This document shows, one piece after another, positions 38,115-45,916 of a stretch of DNA of 64,000 nucleotides. The stretch is taken from NCBI GenBank assembly GCA_022640915.1, contig JALCCT010000003.1, positions 62,001 to 126,000 of the forward strand, given 5' to 3'. A program made the position numbers and the translations under genes. The notes under the pieces are model-generated. The model was not told where the DNA came from, searched no databases, and saw only the letters and a list, made by a program, of their open reading frames with translations. How positions within the stretch are numbered: the first letter of the stretch is position 1; the number at the start of each line of letters is the position of its first letter. The stretch comes from Bifidobacterium sp. GTDB taxonomy: Bacteria > Actinomycetota > Actinomycetes > Actinomycetales > Bifidobacteriaceae.

Positions 38115-39186
38115 TAGCAGCCCGGATCAGCTTGCCCTGTTGGGGTGGAATGATTACTGGAACGCGCATTATGCTATAGCAACGATGAACGGCGCGGGGT
38201 CTGGGCTGGTTCCTGTCAGGGTGATTCAGGTCAATCGCGGTTCTCTTAACGTCCAAGGCGAGGAACAATCCGAGACCATCGAATTGACCCATGGTACGCA
38301 TGATGATATTGGCGAGGCGTGGCCTCCCGTGGTAGGGGACTGGTTGCTTGTCACTGACGACGGGACTATCGCTGATATATTGCCAAGACGAAGCTATCTG
38401 CAGCGGCCTACCCATAATCGCGCGATGCTCTCCCAGCCGGTTGCCGCCAATGTCGATATCGTTTTCGCCGTCGAGCCCATGGTTCCGGAGCCGTCGCAAG
38501 GCCGGGTCGAGCGGGTGATCGCCATGGCCAAGAGCGCCGGCCTGCCGGTGTCGCTGATCGTTACGAAGCGGGACTTGGCTGACGCTTCGCAGATCGAGCG
38601 GTTCACTGGGGAGTTTCGCGAAACCATTCCGGATATTTTCGTTACCGCAAGCAATGATCCCGCATCGTATGAGAGCCTTCGCCATATGCTTGGCGCTGGC
38701 ATGACGGCTGTGCTGATCGGGCGTTCCGGAGCAGGCAAAAGCACGCTCAGCAATATCATGACTGGTGCAAGGCAATTGACAGGCGCTGTCAGGCAGGGTG
38801 ACGGCAAAGGCCGTCACACCACGACAGCACGGGGCCTTTTCGCAGGGCCTGACGGCATCATCATTGACACACCAGGCATTCGCGAGCTTGCCAGCAGCTC
38901 CGAGCCTGATGCGATAGGGGCTGCGTTCCCTGATATTACGGCTTTGGCGCAATCCTGCCTGTTCAACGACTGCACGCACACGAGCGAGCCGCAGTGCGCG
39001 GTTGTGGCGGCGGTGGAGGAGGGAACCCTTGATCCCGAGCGTCTGGAACGTTTCCAGCGCATGAGTCGGGAGGCGGCCCGCAGGAGCATGGATCTGCGCG
39101 AGACCAGGGATGAGCAGCACAGACACAGCAAAAGCAATACGCAAGGGCGGCGCAAAGCCATGCGATTCAAAGGCCGCAGCAATTAA
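38089..39186 (+). CDS. rsgA: RsgA-type circularly permuted GTPase (LGW-N-terminal variant)
   Basis: A 365-residue protein. The N-terminal OB-fold region starts with L-A-L-L-G-W-N-D-Y-W. The permuted GTPase order is seen: G4 V-T-K-R-D near residue 158, then G1 G-R-S-G-A-G-K-S-T at 211-219, then G3 D-T-P-G near 265. The C-terminal Zn region reads C-L-F-N-D-C-T-H ... C. RsgA acts in late 30S ribosome assembly. This variant starts within the permease gene and is co-transcribed with the exporter, unusual for a housekeeping rsgA; it may be a second paralogue. GTG 38101 is an alternative start. Confidence 0.88.
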   Translation: MENVVTLSDSSPDQLALLGWNDYWNAHYAIATMNGAGSGLVPVRVIQVNRGSLNVQGEEQSETIELTHGTHDDIGEAWPPVVGDWLLVTDDGTIADILPRRSYLQRPTHNRAMLSQPVAANVDIVFAVEPMVPEPSQGRVERVIAMAKSAGLPVSLIVTKRDLADASQIERFTGEFRETIPDIFVTASNDPASYESLRHMLGAGMTAVLIGRSGAGKSTLSNIMTGARQLTGAVRQGDGKGRHTTTARGLFAGPDGIIIDTPGIRELASSSEPDAIGAAFPDITALAQSCLFNDCTHTSEPQCAVVAAVEEGTLDPERLERFQRMSREAARRSMDLRETRDEQHRHSKSNTQGRRKAMRFKGRSN

Positions 39187-39522
39187 AGATTTCAGACGGC
39201 TAATCGCAGGCGAGTGTTTCGCATATACGGAAACATCGGACGATCCCATCAATTCAGAACGACTCGAGTTATCAATCAGCGCAGTGCCGAATATTCATGT
39301 CATGGGTATCTTGCGCAAGCAGACTGGACGCCATCGGATGATACACAGTCAAAAAGATGCTTCCGCTTTTTTCGGGATCGTATTCGTTTCTTTAGGAAGA
39401 TAATGAATATCCCAATCCTGATTTCGCGGTTTTTATCGGCGTTTCTATTCGCTATTTCTAAATTACGCGACTATAAAATGTATCAACAACGGGGTTTTCT
39501 TTATTGAGCTTATATTTTGGGG
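39187..39522 (+). other. AT-rich intergenic stretch with a possible 34-residue ORF
   Basis: This 336-bp interval is visibly lower in GC than its neighbours. It contains a short frame 39403-39507 (34 residues, beginning M-N-I-P-I-L-I-S-R-F) with AGGAAG at 39394-39399. The peptide is hydrophobic then basic; I cannot say whether it is expressed. Nothing here restores the missing N-terminus of the downstream MFS gene. Confidence 0.3.
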
Positions 39523-40689
39523 ATGAGCGGTTCGGTGGGGGCCACGGCGTCGATCGCCACGGCGGACGCGCTCGCTTCCTTGCTGTCGTTGTTTGTGGTG
39601 GGCCAAGTGGTGGATCGCTTCCACAGGGTGTGGGTGATGCGCTTGGCGCAGTTCGCGGAGACCTTTTTCGCGGTCGCCCTGTTCGCTGTGGTGCAGTTGC
39701 ATTTCACGGCGCTATGGGTGTGGATGGCGGTGGCTGCGCTGCAGTCGTGCGCGAGCACGTTCAGCAGCAATGCGGAGAGCGCTTCGACTAGGAGCGTGGT
39801 GACTCCTGAGCAGATGTACAAGGCGATGAATACGCGACAAGGCCGCATGTTCGTGGTGACTCTGCTGGGCCCGGCGATCGGCGGGGCGATGGTGCAGTAC
39901 ACGGCTCCATCAATGGTCTTCCTGCTAGCGGTTGCGGGCAACGTGCTGGCACAGATTATCCTGCTTGCGTTCCTGCGCGTGGGCGACGTACCTTCGGCGC
40001 ATGGAGAGAACGATTCTGGCGATCCTGCGAGAGAGTCTAAGCTGCGGTTCGCCTTGGGCGGGGTGCATGAGCTGGCTACGAATCCCACCATTCGGGCCAT
40101 CGCATTGAACATGCTGTACCTAGGGCTTGCCGGCTCCATGATCACGCCGGCCGTTACCTACGGGTTCACCCAGCGCGGTTGGCCCGCGACGGCGGTCTCC
40201 GCGGTCATGGTCGCTTCGGGCGTGGGCGGCTTGCTCGGCATCGTTCTGCTCGCACCTTTAGTGGATCGCTGCCAATGGCATATCGGCACAGTGGCTATTT
40301 GCGCGGTCGCAGTCGAAGGCGTGCTTGTCGCTGTGGCCAGCAGGTTTGACATGTGGCCTGTGTATGTGGCGGCGTTTGGTCTGATGTCTGCCATGGTGCC
40401 ACTTGCAGCCAACGGCCTGAATGGCTTCCTCGCGGTGTACACGCCCAACGAGCTGCAGGGCAGGGTGTTTGCGGCGGTGGGCCTGTGTTCCAGCCTGATC
40501 GGCGTGGCTGCACCCGGTATAGTCGCGGCTCTGCTCAGCCATGCGGGCGGCTTGGGCGGCACCATGATTGCGCTTTCGCTAGTCTACGTTCTTGCGATCC
40601 TCACCATCGTGATCAGCCCCATACTCAGAAGCATCCCCTCGAGCAAACACTGGTCCGAATACATCGCGCAAGTGAAAGAAGTCAGGTAA
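39523..40689 (+). CDS. MFS transporter lacking the first membrane segment (macrolide-efflux-like)
   Basis: A 388-residue polytopic protein. Its beginning, G-S-V-G-A-T-A-S-I-A-T-A-D-A-L-A-S, corresponds to the second helix of MefA-like MFS exporters, followed by V-V-D-R-F-H-R-V-W-V-M, the loop between helices 2 and 3. The first helix and about 35-40 residues expected upstream are missing, and the preceding sequence does not encode them. A start at 39523 follows a weak GGGG. The rest is intact to the normal C-terminus. It may be a 5'-truncated pseudogene or a functional short form. Confidence 0.7.
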   Translation: MSGSVGATASIATADALASLLSLFVVGQVVDRFHRVWVMRLAQFAETFFAVALFAVVQLHFTALWVWMAVAALQSCASTFSSNAESASTRSVVTPEQMYKAMNTRQGRMFVVTLLGPAIGGAMVQYTAPSMVFLLAVAGNVLAQIILLAFLRVGDVPSAHGENDSGDPARESKLRFALGGVHELATNPTIRAIALNMLYLGLAGSMITPAVTYGFTQRGWPATAVSAVMVASGVGGLLGIVLLAPLVDRCQWHIGTVAICAVAVEGVLVAVASRFDMWPVYVAAFGLMSAMVPLAANGLNGFLAVYTPNELQGRVFAAVGLCSSLIGVAAPGIVAALLSHAGGLGGTMIALSLVYVLAILTIVISPILRSIPSSKHWSEYIAQVKEVR

Positions 40690-40728
40690 ATGTGCTTTAT
40701 CATCTCTGGCGATGGACGGTTAAACTGT

Positions 40729-40761
40729 GTTGATAGGGAGACTCCCTTTCAACATGAATTC
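40729..40761 (+). repeat. Palindromic element copy 1, upstream of the peptide gene
   Basis: Positions 40729-40753 form a 25-nt hairpin: GTTGA pairs with TCAAC, then after a T-T mismatch AGGGA pairs with TCCCT around GAC. It is followed by ATGAATTC (40754-40761). The same architecture recurs at 41208-41240. Confidence 0.65.
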
Positions 40762-40772
40762 GCCTTGATCGT

Positions 40773-40791
40773 TTTGAATGGTGGATTCAAA
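40773..40791 (+). promoter_or_regulatory. Second palindrome immediately upstream of the peptide gene
   Basis: TTTGAAT (40773-40779) and ATTCAAA (40785-40791) are perfect 7-bp complements with GGTGG between. It sits about 22 bp before the peptide start, where a repressor or an RNA structure could control expression. Confidence 0.45.
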
Positions 40792-40813
40792 GCAACTATG
40801 GAAAGGTTATGTT

Positions 40814-40999
40814 ATGACACAAGATATGCATATACATGATAAAGATAGGAAATCCGAACTGAAGTTCATGGATATCGATTTCTCAGAATTAGAGAAGTTG
40901 GCAAATCTAGAACCTCTGAATTCGGGAGTTTACTCTGTGCAAAAAGGCAATCTCCCGAAGAATGGCGGTGTGATCACTCTTTGCGGTACGTGCCAATAG
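40814..40999 (+). CDS. 61-residue peptide with cysteine-containing C-terminus, RiPP-precursor-like
   Basis: The frame starts at ATG 40814, with AAAGG at 40802-40806. The first 40 residues are charged and acidic with F-M-D-I-D-F-S-E-L-E-K-L, resembling a RiPP leader helix. The C-terminal part runs from S41 through K44-G-N-L-P-K-N-G-G to V-I-T-L-C-G-T-C-Q, with Cys57 and Cys60 preceded by Thr55 and Thr59. G51-G52 could be a double-glycine cleavage site. Such endings suit lanthionine or disulfide formation. No LanM/LanB/LanC, radical-SAM or YcaO enzyme lies in the window, so it may be an orphan precursor, a signalling peptide or a decayed cluster. AT-rich codons differ from neighbours. Confidence 0.55.
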   Translation: MTQDMHIHDKDRKSELKFMDIDFSELEKLANLEPLNSGVYSVQKGNLPKNGGVITLCGTCQ

Positions 41000-41566
41000 G
41001 AACGAAAAGCAGAAGCGAGCAGACATATGCATTGATGCAATGGGATCGCTCACGCGCTCCTATAATATTTCGCACGGTGTTTTTACATATCACAGAATAT
41101 ATTTTATCGTGTTCATTCTCAGGACTGTAGAGAAGCAGTGCAATGCAGCAGTGCTTTGGAAAACGGCAGATGAGATATGATTCAAAAAAGGGAAATAACA
41201 AAATTGTGTTGATGAGGAAACGCTTCATCAACATGAATTCACTCTTGCTTCGGCATTTTAGAAATTGGAGAGTCGGTTTCATGATGAGGCCGATTTGGGC
41301 GTTGTTGTCGAGCGTGAACATATGCGACTCGGCGGCTGCGGATCTGAGTCGTTCAAAAAGCCTCGTGGAGCGTTGTTATACTCCCATACGCCCAGCCAGG
41401 TGGTGGCGAGTCGTTATGAAGGCTGCTCTGGTTGCGGGCTGTGAGTATCGTGGTCGGCTGGTGGCAGGCGCTGGGCTGTGTGAGGTAAAACATGGAATGA
41501 GACACGGTGAGGCGCACTGCGAAGACATGCGAGAAGAGACAGACGGAAGCAAGGAGACGGGCGCGT
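41000..41566. other. Gene-poor AT-rich stretch between the peptide gene and rnd
   Basis: This 567-bp interval holds a perfect TATAAT at 41061-41066 without a good -35, an AT-rich part to about 41250, and the second palindromic element at 41208-41240. After that base composition rises toward the rnd gene. Open frames here lack family similarity and are not called. Confidence 0.5.
41208..41240 (+). repeat. Palindromic element copy 2
   Basis: GTTGATGA (41208-41215) and TCATCAAC (41225-41232) are perfect 8-bp complements around a 9-nt loop, followed by ATGAATTC (41233-41240), as in copy 1. Flanking similarity extends on both sides (TGTGTTGAT before, CTTG-TCG-TTTT after), indicating duplication. 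Confidence 0.65.
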
Positions 41567-42850
41567 TTGAGCGACGAACCGAGATTGCAGGCGGAGCCGC
41601 GCGAAGGGGTCCCCGAGGTCATCGACACGCTTGAGGGGTTCCATGAGGCCTGTGAGCGCTTCGCTGCGGCGGGCGGGTCCTTGGCCGCTGACGCCGAGCG
41701 AGCCTCCGGTTTCCGCTATGGCCATGAGGATTGGCTGGTGCAGTTCAAGCGCACGGGGGCGGGCATCGCGCTGTTCGACCCGATCGCCTTGAACCGGTGC
41801 GGTGTCGACTGGAAAGAGTTCAACGGAGCGGTCGGCGACGCAGCTTGGATCATCCACGATTCGCTGCAGGATCTTCCCGGTTTCGCCGATCTGGGCATGC
41901 GGCCTCAGCGCCTCTTCGACACGGAGATAGCGGCGCGGCTCTTGAACCTGCGGCATTTCGGGCTGGCTGCGGTCACCGAACACTATCTGGGGCTGACCTT
42001 GGCGAAAGAGCATTCGGCGGCGGATTGGTCATACCGACCTTTGCCCAGAGACTGGCGCAATTACGCGGCGCTCGATGTCGAGCTGCTCATCGAACTGGAA
42101 ACGGCGATGCGCAAGGAACTGCGGCGCCAAGGCAAGAACGACTGGGCGCAAGAGGAATTCGCGCATGCATTGGCCAAGGGCATGGGGCCGCGCAAAGAGC
42201 ACCCCATACCGTGGCTGCGCATATCGCATGTCAACGTGCTGGGCCACGACCGGCAAGGCCAGGCCATCGCCAAAGCGCTCTGGGAGAGGCGCGACGAGCT
42301 CGCGCAGCGCTATGATATCTCGCCCAGTCTGCTGCTCTCCGACTCGGCGATCATCGAAGCCGCGAAACGTAAGCCGCATAATGCCAAGGAGTTCCGGGCT
42401 GTGCGCTCCCTCAATGAACGCGTGCGTGTACACACCGGCAGCGAACAAGACAAGATGTTCGAGCGGTATGCGCCGATTCAGCGATCGGTGAAGCCTTCCG
42501 TATGGAAGAACGTCATCCAGGAGGCGCTTGATCTGCCTGTCGAGCAGTGGCCTACCATGCCGGCCATCCAGCTTGAGGAGCACGCCAATGCGCCGCGATC
42601 CATGAAACTGTGGTCTGCTAGGCACCCGCAGCGCTTCGCCCGGCTGCAGGCCGCGCGCAAGATCATGACGCGCATCGCCGAAGACACGCGCACGCCGGCC
42701 GAAATGATCCTCAAGCCGCAGATCGTGCGTAACCTGTGCTGGACGGACGATCCGCAGCGGCTCGATGTGCCGCGGTTCCTTGGCGAACAGGGTGCCAGGC
42801 AATGGCAGATCAGGCTCGTGGCCGAGTCCCTGAGTCGCGTTATCATATAA
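41567..42850 (+). CDS. rnd: Ribonuclease D
   Basis: A 427-residue 3'-5' exoribonuclease acting on tRNA and structured RNA 3' ends. The DEDD exonuclease motifs are A-A-D-A-E-R-A-S (Asp and Glu), W-I-I-H-D-S-L-Q-D-L (Asp), and Y-A-A-L-D-V-E-L-L (Tyr/Asp). Two HRDC-like helical domains follow in the C-terminal half. The TTG start at 41567 was chosen because AAGGAG is at 41551-41556; the frame is open 20 codons further. Trigger factor follows about 65 bp downstream. Confidence 0.9.
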   Translation: MSDEPRLQAEPREGVPEVIDTLEGFHEACERFAAAGGSLAADAERASGFRYGHEDWLVQFKRTGAGIALFDPIALNRCGVDWKEFNGAVGDAAWIIHDSLQDLPGFADLGMRPQRLFDTEIAARLLNLRHFGLAAVTEHYLGLTLAKEHSAADWSYRPLPRDWRNYAALDVELLIELETAMRKELRRQGKNDWAQEEFAHALAKGMGPRKEHPIPWLRISHVNVLGHDRQGQAIAKALWERRDELAQRYDISPSLLLSDSAIIEAAKRKPHNAKEFRAVRSLNERVRVHTGSEQDKMFERYAPIQRSVKPSVWKNVIQEALDLPVEQWPTMPAIQLEEHANAPRSMKLWSARHPQRFARLQAARKIMTRIAEDTRTPAEMILKPQIVRNLCWTDDPQRLDVPRFLGEQGARQWQIRLVAESLSRVII

Positions 42851-42915
42851 CGGTTGCCTTACGGCAGAAACAGATGAGAAATAAGAATGCATACCCGTAG
42901 TTCAGGAGCGCAAGC

Positions 42916-44307
42916 GTGAAAATCAGCGTCAGGAATCTCGAGCCCACCAAGGTGAAGCTCACCGTCACGGTCGACCCAGAAGAGTTCGATCCCTACCTCG
43001 ACGATGCTCGCAAGGAGATCGCCAAGCAGGTTAACGTGCCTGGCTTCCGCAAAGGCCATGTGCCCGGTAAGATCATCGACCAGCGTATTGGCTTCGCGTC
43101 GGTTGCTGGAGAGGCTGTGAACAGCGCTGTTCCCGACCTGTACTCCAAAGCCCTCGAGGAGAAGAAGATCCATCCGATGGGTCAGCCCGAGCTTGACGTG
43201 CAGGAAGTCCCGGCCGCTGCGAATGACGAAACCAAGCTCAAGTTCGTCGCTACCGTGGAGCGCCGCCCCGACATCGAGCTGCCCGAGCTGGATGGTCTGC
43301 AGCTTGAAGTCTCCAAGCCGGAGGTCACCGACGAAGACATCGCCAAGCGCCTTGAGACGTTGCGCCAGCGTTTCGGCACGCTCGTAGGCGTGGATCGCCC
43401 GGCCGCCAAGGGCGACTACGCGAACATCGACCTCGAAGCGACCATTGACGGCGAAACCGTTGACTCGCAGGAGGGCGTGAGCTACGAACTGGGCTCCAAC
43501 ACCATGCTCGACGGTCTTGACGAGGCGCTCGACGGCCTGTCCGCAGGCGAAGAGACCACATTCGAAGGCACACTCGAGGCCGGGGAGCACGAAGGTGACA
43601 AGGCGCAGGTCAAGGTCAAGGTCAACTCGGTGAAGACCGAAGAGCTGCCCGAGCTCGACGACGACTTTGCGCAGGAAGCCTCCGAGTTCGATACGCTCGA
43701 GGAGCTCAAGGCCGACATTCGCAAGTCCAGTGAACAGGACGCCGAAGGCCGCCAGGCCACCGAGGCGCGCGACGTGTTCATCGCCAAGCTCGAAGAGGGC
43801 GCTGAGATTCCGGTGCCCAAGGGCGTCAAGGCACAGATGGTCGAAGAGCATCTCAAGAATGGCGGCGCCGACGCCGAGAAGGCCACCGACGAGCAGAAGA
43901 AGGAAGCCGAAGAGAGCGCCGAAAAGGAATTGCGCGATCAGATGGTGCTTGATGCGCTCGCCGAAAAGCTCTCCATTCAGGTTTCGCAGGCCGATGTGAC
44001 CAACTTCCTGGCCTCCATTGCCCAGCAGTACGGCATGGATCCCAGCCAGTTCATCAACGCAATCGTCAACAATGGCCAGCTCGGCTCCGCCGTGCAGGAA
44101 GTCGGCCGTTCCAAGGGTCTGCTTGCTGGCATGCGAGCCGTCACCTTTACGTCTGAAGGCGAGACGCTCGACCTGAGTTCTTTCCTCGGCGAAGAGGCGC
44201 AGGAAGAGGAATCCGAAAGCGTTGAGGCGGCCTCTGCCGCTGCAGCTGTCGCCGACGAGCTCTCCAACGCCGATTCCGGTGTGGACGCCGCCGCTGACGG
44301 CGAGTGA
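42916..44307 (+). CDS. tig: Trigger factor
   Basis: A 463-residue ribosome-associated chaperone. The N-terminal ribosome-binding domain contains the signature region V-P-G-F-R-K-G-H-V-P near residue 40, which docks at the exit tunnel. The FKBP-type isomerase domain follows from about residue 160 (D-Y-A-N-I-D-L-E-A), and the C-terminal substrate-binding arms are Glu/Ala-rich. The GTG start has AGGAG at 42903-42907. The extra acidic C-terminal tail is typical of bifidobacterial copies as far as I recall. A long hairpin lies after the gene. Confidence 0.95.
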   Translation: MKISVRNLEPTKVKLTVTVDPEEFDPYLDDARKEIAKQVNVPGFRKGHVPGKIIDQRIGFASVAGEAVNSAVPDLYSKALEEKKIHPMGQPELDVQEVPAAANDETKLKFVATVERRPDIELPELDGLQLEVSKPEVTDEDIAKRLETLRQRFGTLVGVDRPAAKGDYANIDLEATIDGETVDSQEGVSYELGSNTMLDGLDEALDGLSAGEETTFEGTLEAGEHEGDKAQVKVKVNSVKTEELPELDDDFAQEASEFDTLEELKADIRKSSEQDAEGRQATEARDVFIAKLEEGAEIPVPKGVKAQMVEEHLKNGGADAEKATDEQKKEAEESAEKELRDQMVLDALAEKLSIQVSQADVTNFLASIAQQYGMDPSQFINAIVNNGQLGSAVQEVGRSKGLLAGMRAVTFTSEGETLDLSSFLGEEAQEEESESVEAASAAAAVADELSNADSGVDAAADGE

Positions 44308-44379
44308 GCGTTTAGTTTGCGATTGATGCGTTGGCTGTCGCCCTCGCCTGACGTGGCGCGAACACAACGCAATTGTCCA

Positions 44380-44421
44380 TGCTGTGGCCCGGAACCTTGT
44401 TCAAGGTTCCGGGCCACAGCA
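44380..44421. terminator. 20-bp perfect inverted repeat with 2-nt loop after tig
   Basis: Arms 44380-44399 (TGCTGTGGCCCGGAACCTTG) and 44402-44421 are exact complements with only TT between. No T-run follows. It is probably a terminator for tig, but the long, tight form is unusual. Confidence 0.6.
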
Positions 44422-44478
44422 GTATGGCAATATTGGGAGCCCGAGCTGCATTCGATGGCAACAATATAAGGAGCAACG

Positions 44479-45852
44479 ATGACGGCAGATGCCGACCCGG
44501 CTCACTCAGTGCGCACGCGAACCATTCGGCTGCTAGCGGCGATCTTGACGCTCGGCATCGCGATTGGCGTGGCCGCAGGACTGCTCTCGCAGATGCTCTA
44601 TAGCGTGGAATACCTCGCGTTTGGCTATATCGAACGCAGCTCGCTGCCAGGTCCTTTCACAGTTCCAGCGCTGCGACGCATAGCGGGCGTTGTCGGGGGA
44701 GCGCTCATCGCGGCGGTCATCTGGTGGTTGCTGCGCACGAAAACCGCGAGCGTGCCGTCGGTGAACAGGGCTGTAGGCGGCAAAACGATGCCGGTATGGC
44801 CGACCACAGTGCATGTGCTGCTGCAGATCCTCATCGTGGGCTCCGGCTCATCGATCGGACGTGAGGTCGCCCCGCGCGAGTTCGGTGCGATGCTCGGCCA
44901 GCGCTTCAGCGACGTGATCGGGTTCGCTGGCGCCGATAAGCGCATGCTGGTGGCGGCGTGCGCGGGCGCTGGCTTGGCCGGCGTCTATGACGCCCCGCTC
45001 GCCGGGATGTTTTTCACTGTCGAGATACTGCTGGCTGATGTCACTATGGAAAAAGTCGCGATTTCGCTGGGCATGTCAGGAATCGCGGCATACGTGGCCT
45101 CGCTCATCAAAGGGCAGAAGGTCTTCTATCACCTTCCCGGGCTGCTGCGCGAGAACACGCTAGGCCTGATGCTGTTCGCGCTGGCTGGCGGCATAGTCTT
45201 CGGCGCGCTTGGCGCCCTGTTCCGCTTGGGATCGCAATGGGCCGAGAGGGGGCCGCGCAATGATGCTGGCATCCTGTGGAAGATGCCTGCGGCGGCGCTG
45301 CTCACCGGCGTCGTGGCGATCTGGATTCCGCAGGTGATGGGCAATGGACGGGCGTCGGCGCAACTGGCCTTCGAACCCGCGCTCATCGCCCGGTTCGCCA
45401 AAGTCTCCGGGCTTGCGCTGTTCGGTACCTCGGCGAGCCAGCCGATCGCCATGGTTGCAGCCGTCTTGGCCGCGTCGTTCGTTGCCAAGGCGCTCGCCAC
45501 GCTGATGACAATACGCTCCGGTGCGTCCGGCGGCGTTCTGCAGCCGGGCATCGCGCTAGGTGCCATAGCCGGTGCGTTGTTGGGTTTGCTGTGGGCTGCC
45601 ACGTTTCCCACAGCAGGCATTCCCATTGCCGCGTGCGCGCTGATCGGCGCGGCGGCGTTGCTTTCGGCCTCCCAGCAGGCGCCGCTCATGGCCATGTGCC
45701 TCGTAATGGAGCTGTGCGCGGCCCCGATATCGTACTTCGTGCCGGTGGCGTTGAGCTCGGCTGGCGCCGTGTTCGTTTCGCGATGGGTGCTGAAACGTTG
45801 CAATGACGCCTTTTCTCGCAGTGAGCGCAAAACGTCGCGCACCGTCGGTTGA
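44479..45852 (+). CDS. ClC-family chloride channel/antiporter
   Basis: A 457-residue polytopic protein with about ten hydrophobic segments. The ClC selectivity-filter motif G-S-G-S-S-I-G-R-E-V-A-P-R-E near residue 120 matches G-S-G-x-P-x-x-E/G-R-E-x-P with substitutions, and a second filter stretch, G-A-S-G-G-V-L-Q-P-G-I-A, lies near residue 350. No CBS domains follow, as in bacterial transporters. It probably exchanges chloride for protons, possibly in acid tolerance. AAGGAG lies a few bases before ATG 44479. Confidence 0.85.
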   Translation: MTADADPAHSVRTRTIRLLAAILTLGIAIGVAAGLLSQMLYSVEYLAFGYIERSSLPGPFTVPALRRIAGVVGGALIAAVIWWLLRTKTASVPSVNRAVGGKTMPVWPTTVHVLLQILIVGSGSSIGREVAPREFGAMLGQRFSDVIGFAGADKRMLVAACAGAGLAGVYDAPLAGMFFTVEILLADVTMEKVAISLGMSGIAAYVASLIKGQKVFYHLPGLLRENTLGLMLFALAGGIVFGALGALFRLGSQWAERGPRNDAGILWKMPAAALLTGVVAIWIPQVMGNGRASAQLAFEPALIARFAKVSGLALFGTSASQPIAMVAAVLAASFVAKALATLMTIRSGASGGVLQPGIALGAIAGALLGLLWAATFPTAGIPIAACALIGAAALLSASQQAPLMAMCLVMELCAAPISYFVPVALSSAGAVFVSRWVLKRCNDAFSRSERKTSRTVG

Positions 45853-45916
45853 AGGCGGTATTGTTCTAACGGTACGAAACGCGTAATTTATGCAACGCAA
45901 GATCAAGGAGATATTG

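Noticed and set aside
40974..41321. 115-residue minus-strand frame in the AT-rich stretch
   Set aside because: No ribosome binding site, no recognisable domain, and it runs over the palindromic element; a chance frame in low-GC DNA.
41281..41634. Plus-strand frame after palindrome copy 2
   Set aside because: Although TTGGAGAG precedes an ATG, the translation has no low-complexity leader or cysteine end like the upstream peptide and overlaps rnd in another frame.
45853..45916. ClgR operator upstream of clpP1
   Set aside because: No convincing match to the ClgR-type palindrome was visible in this short interval.
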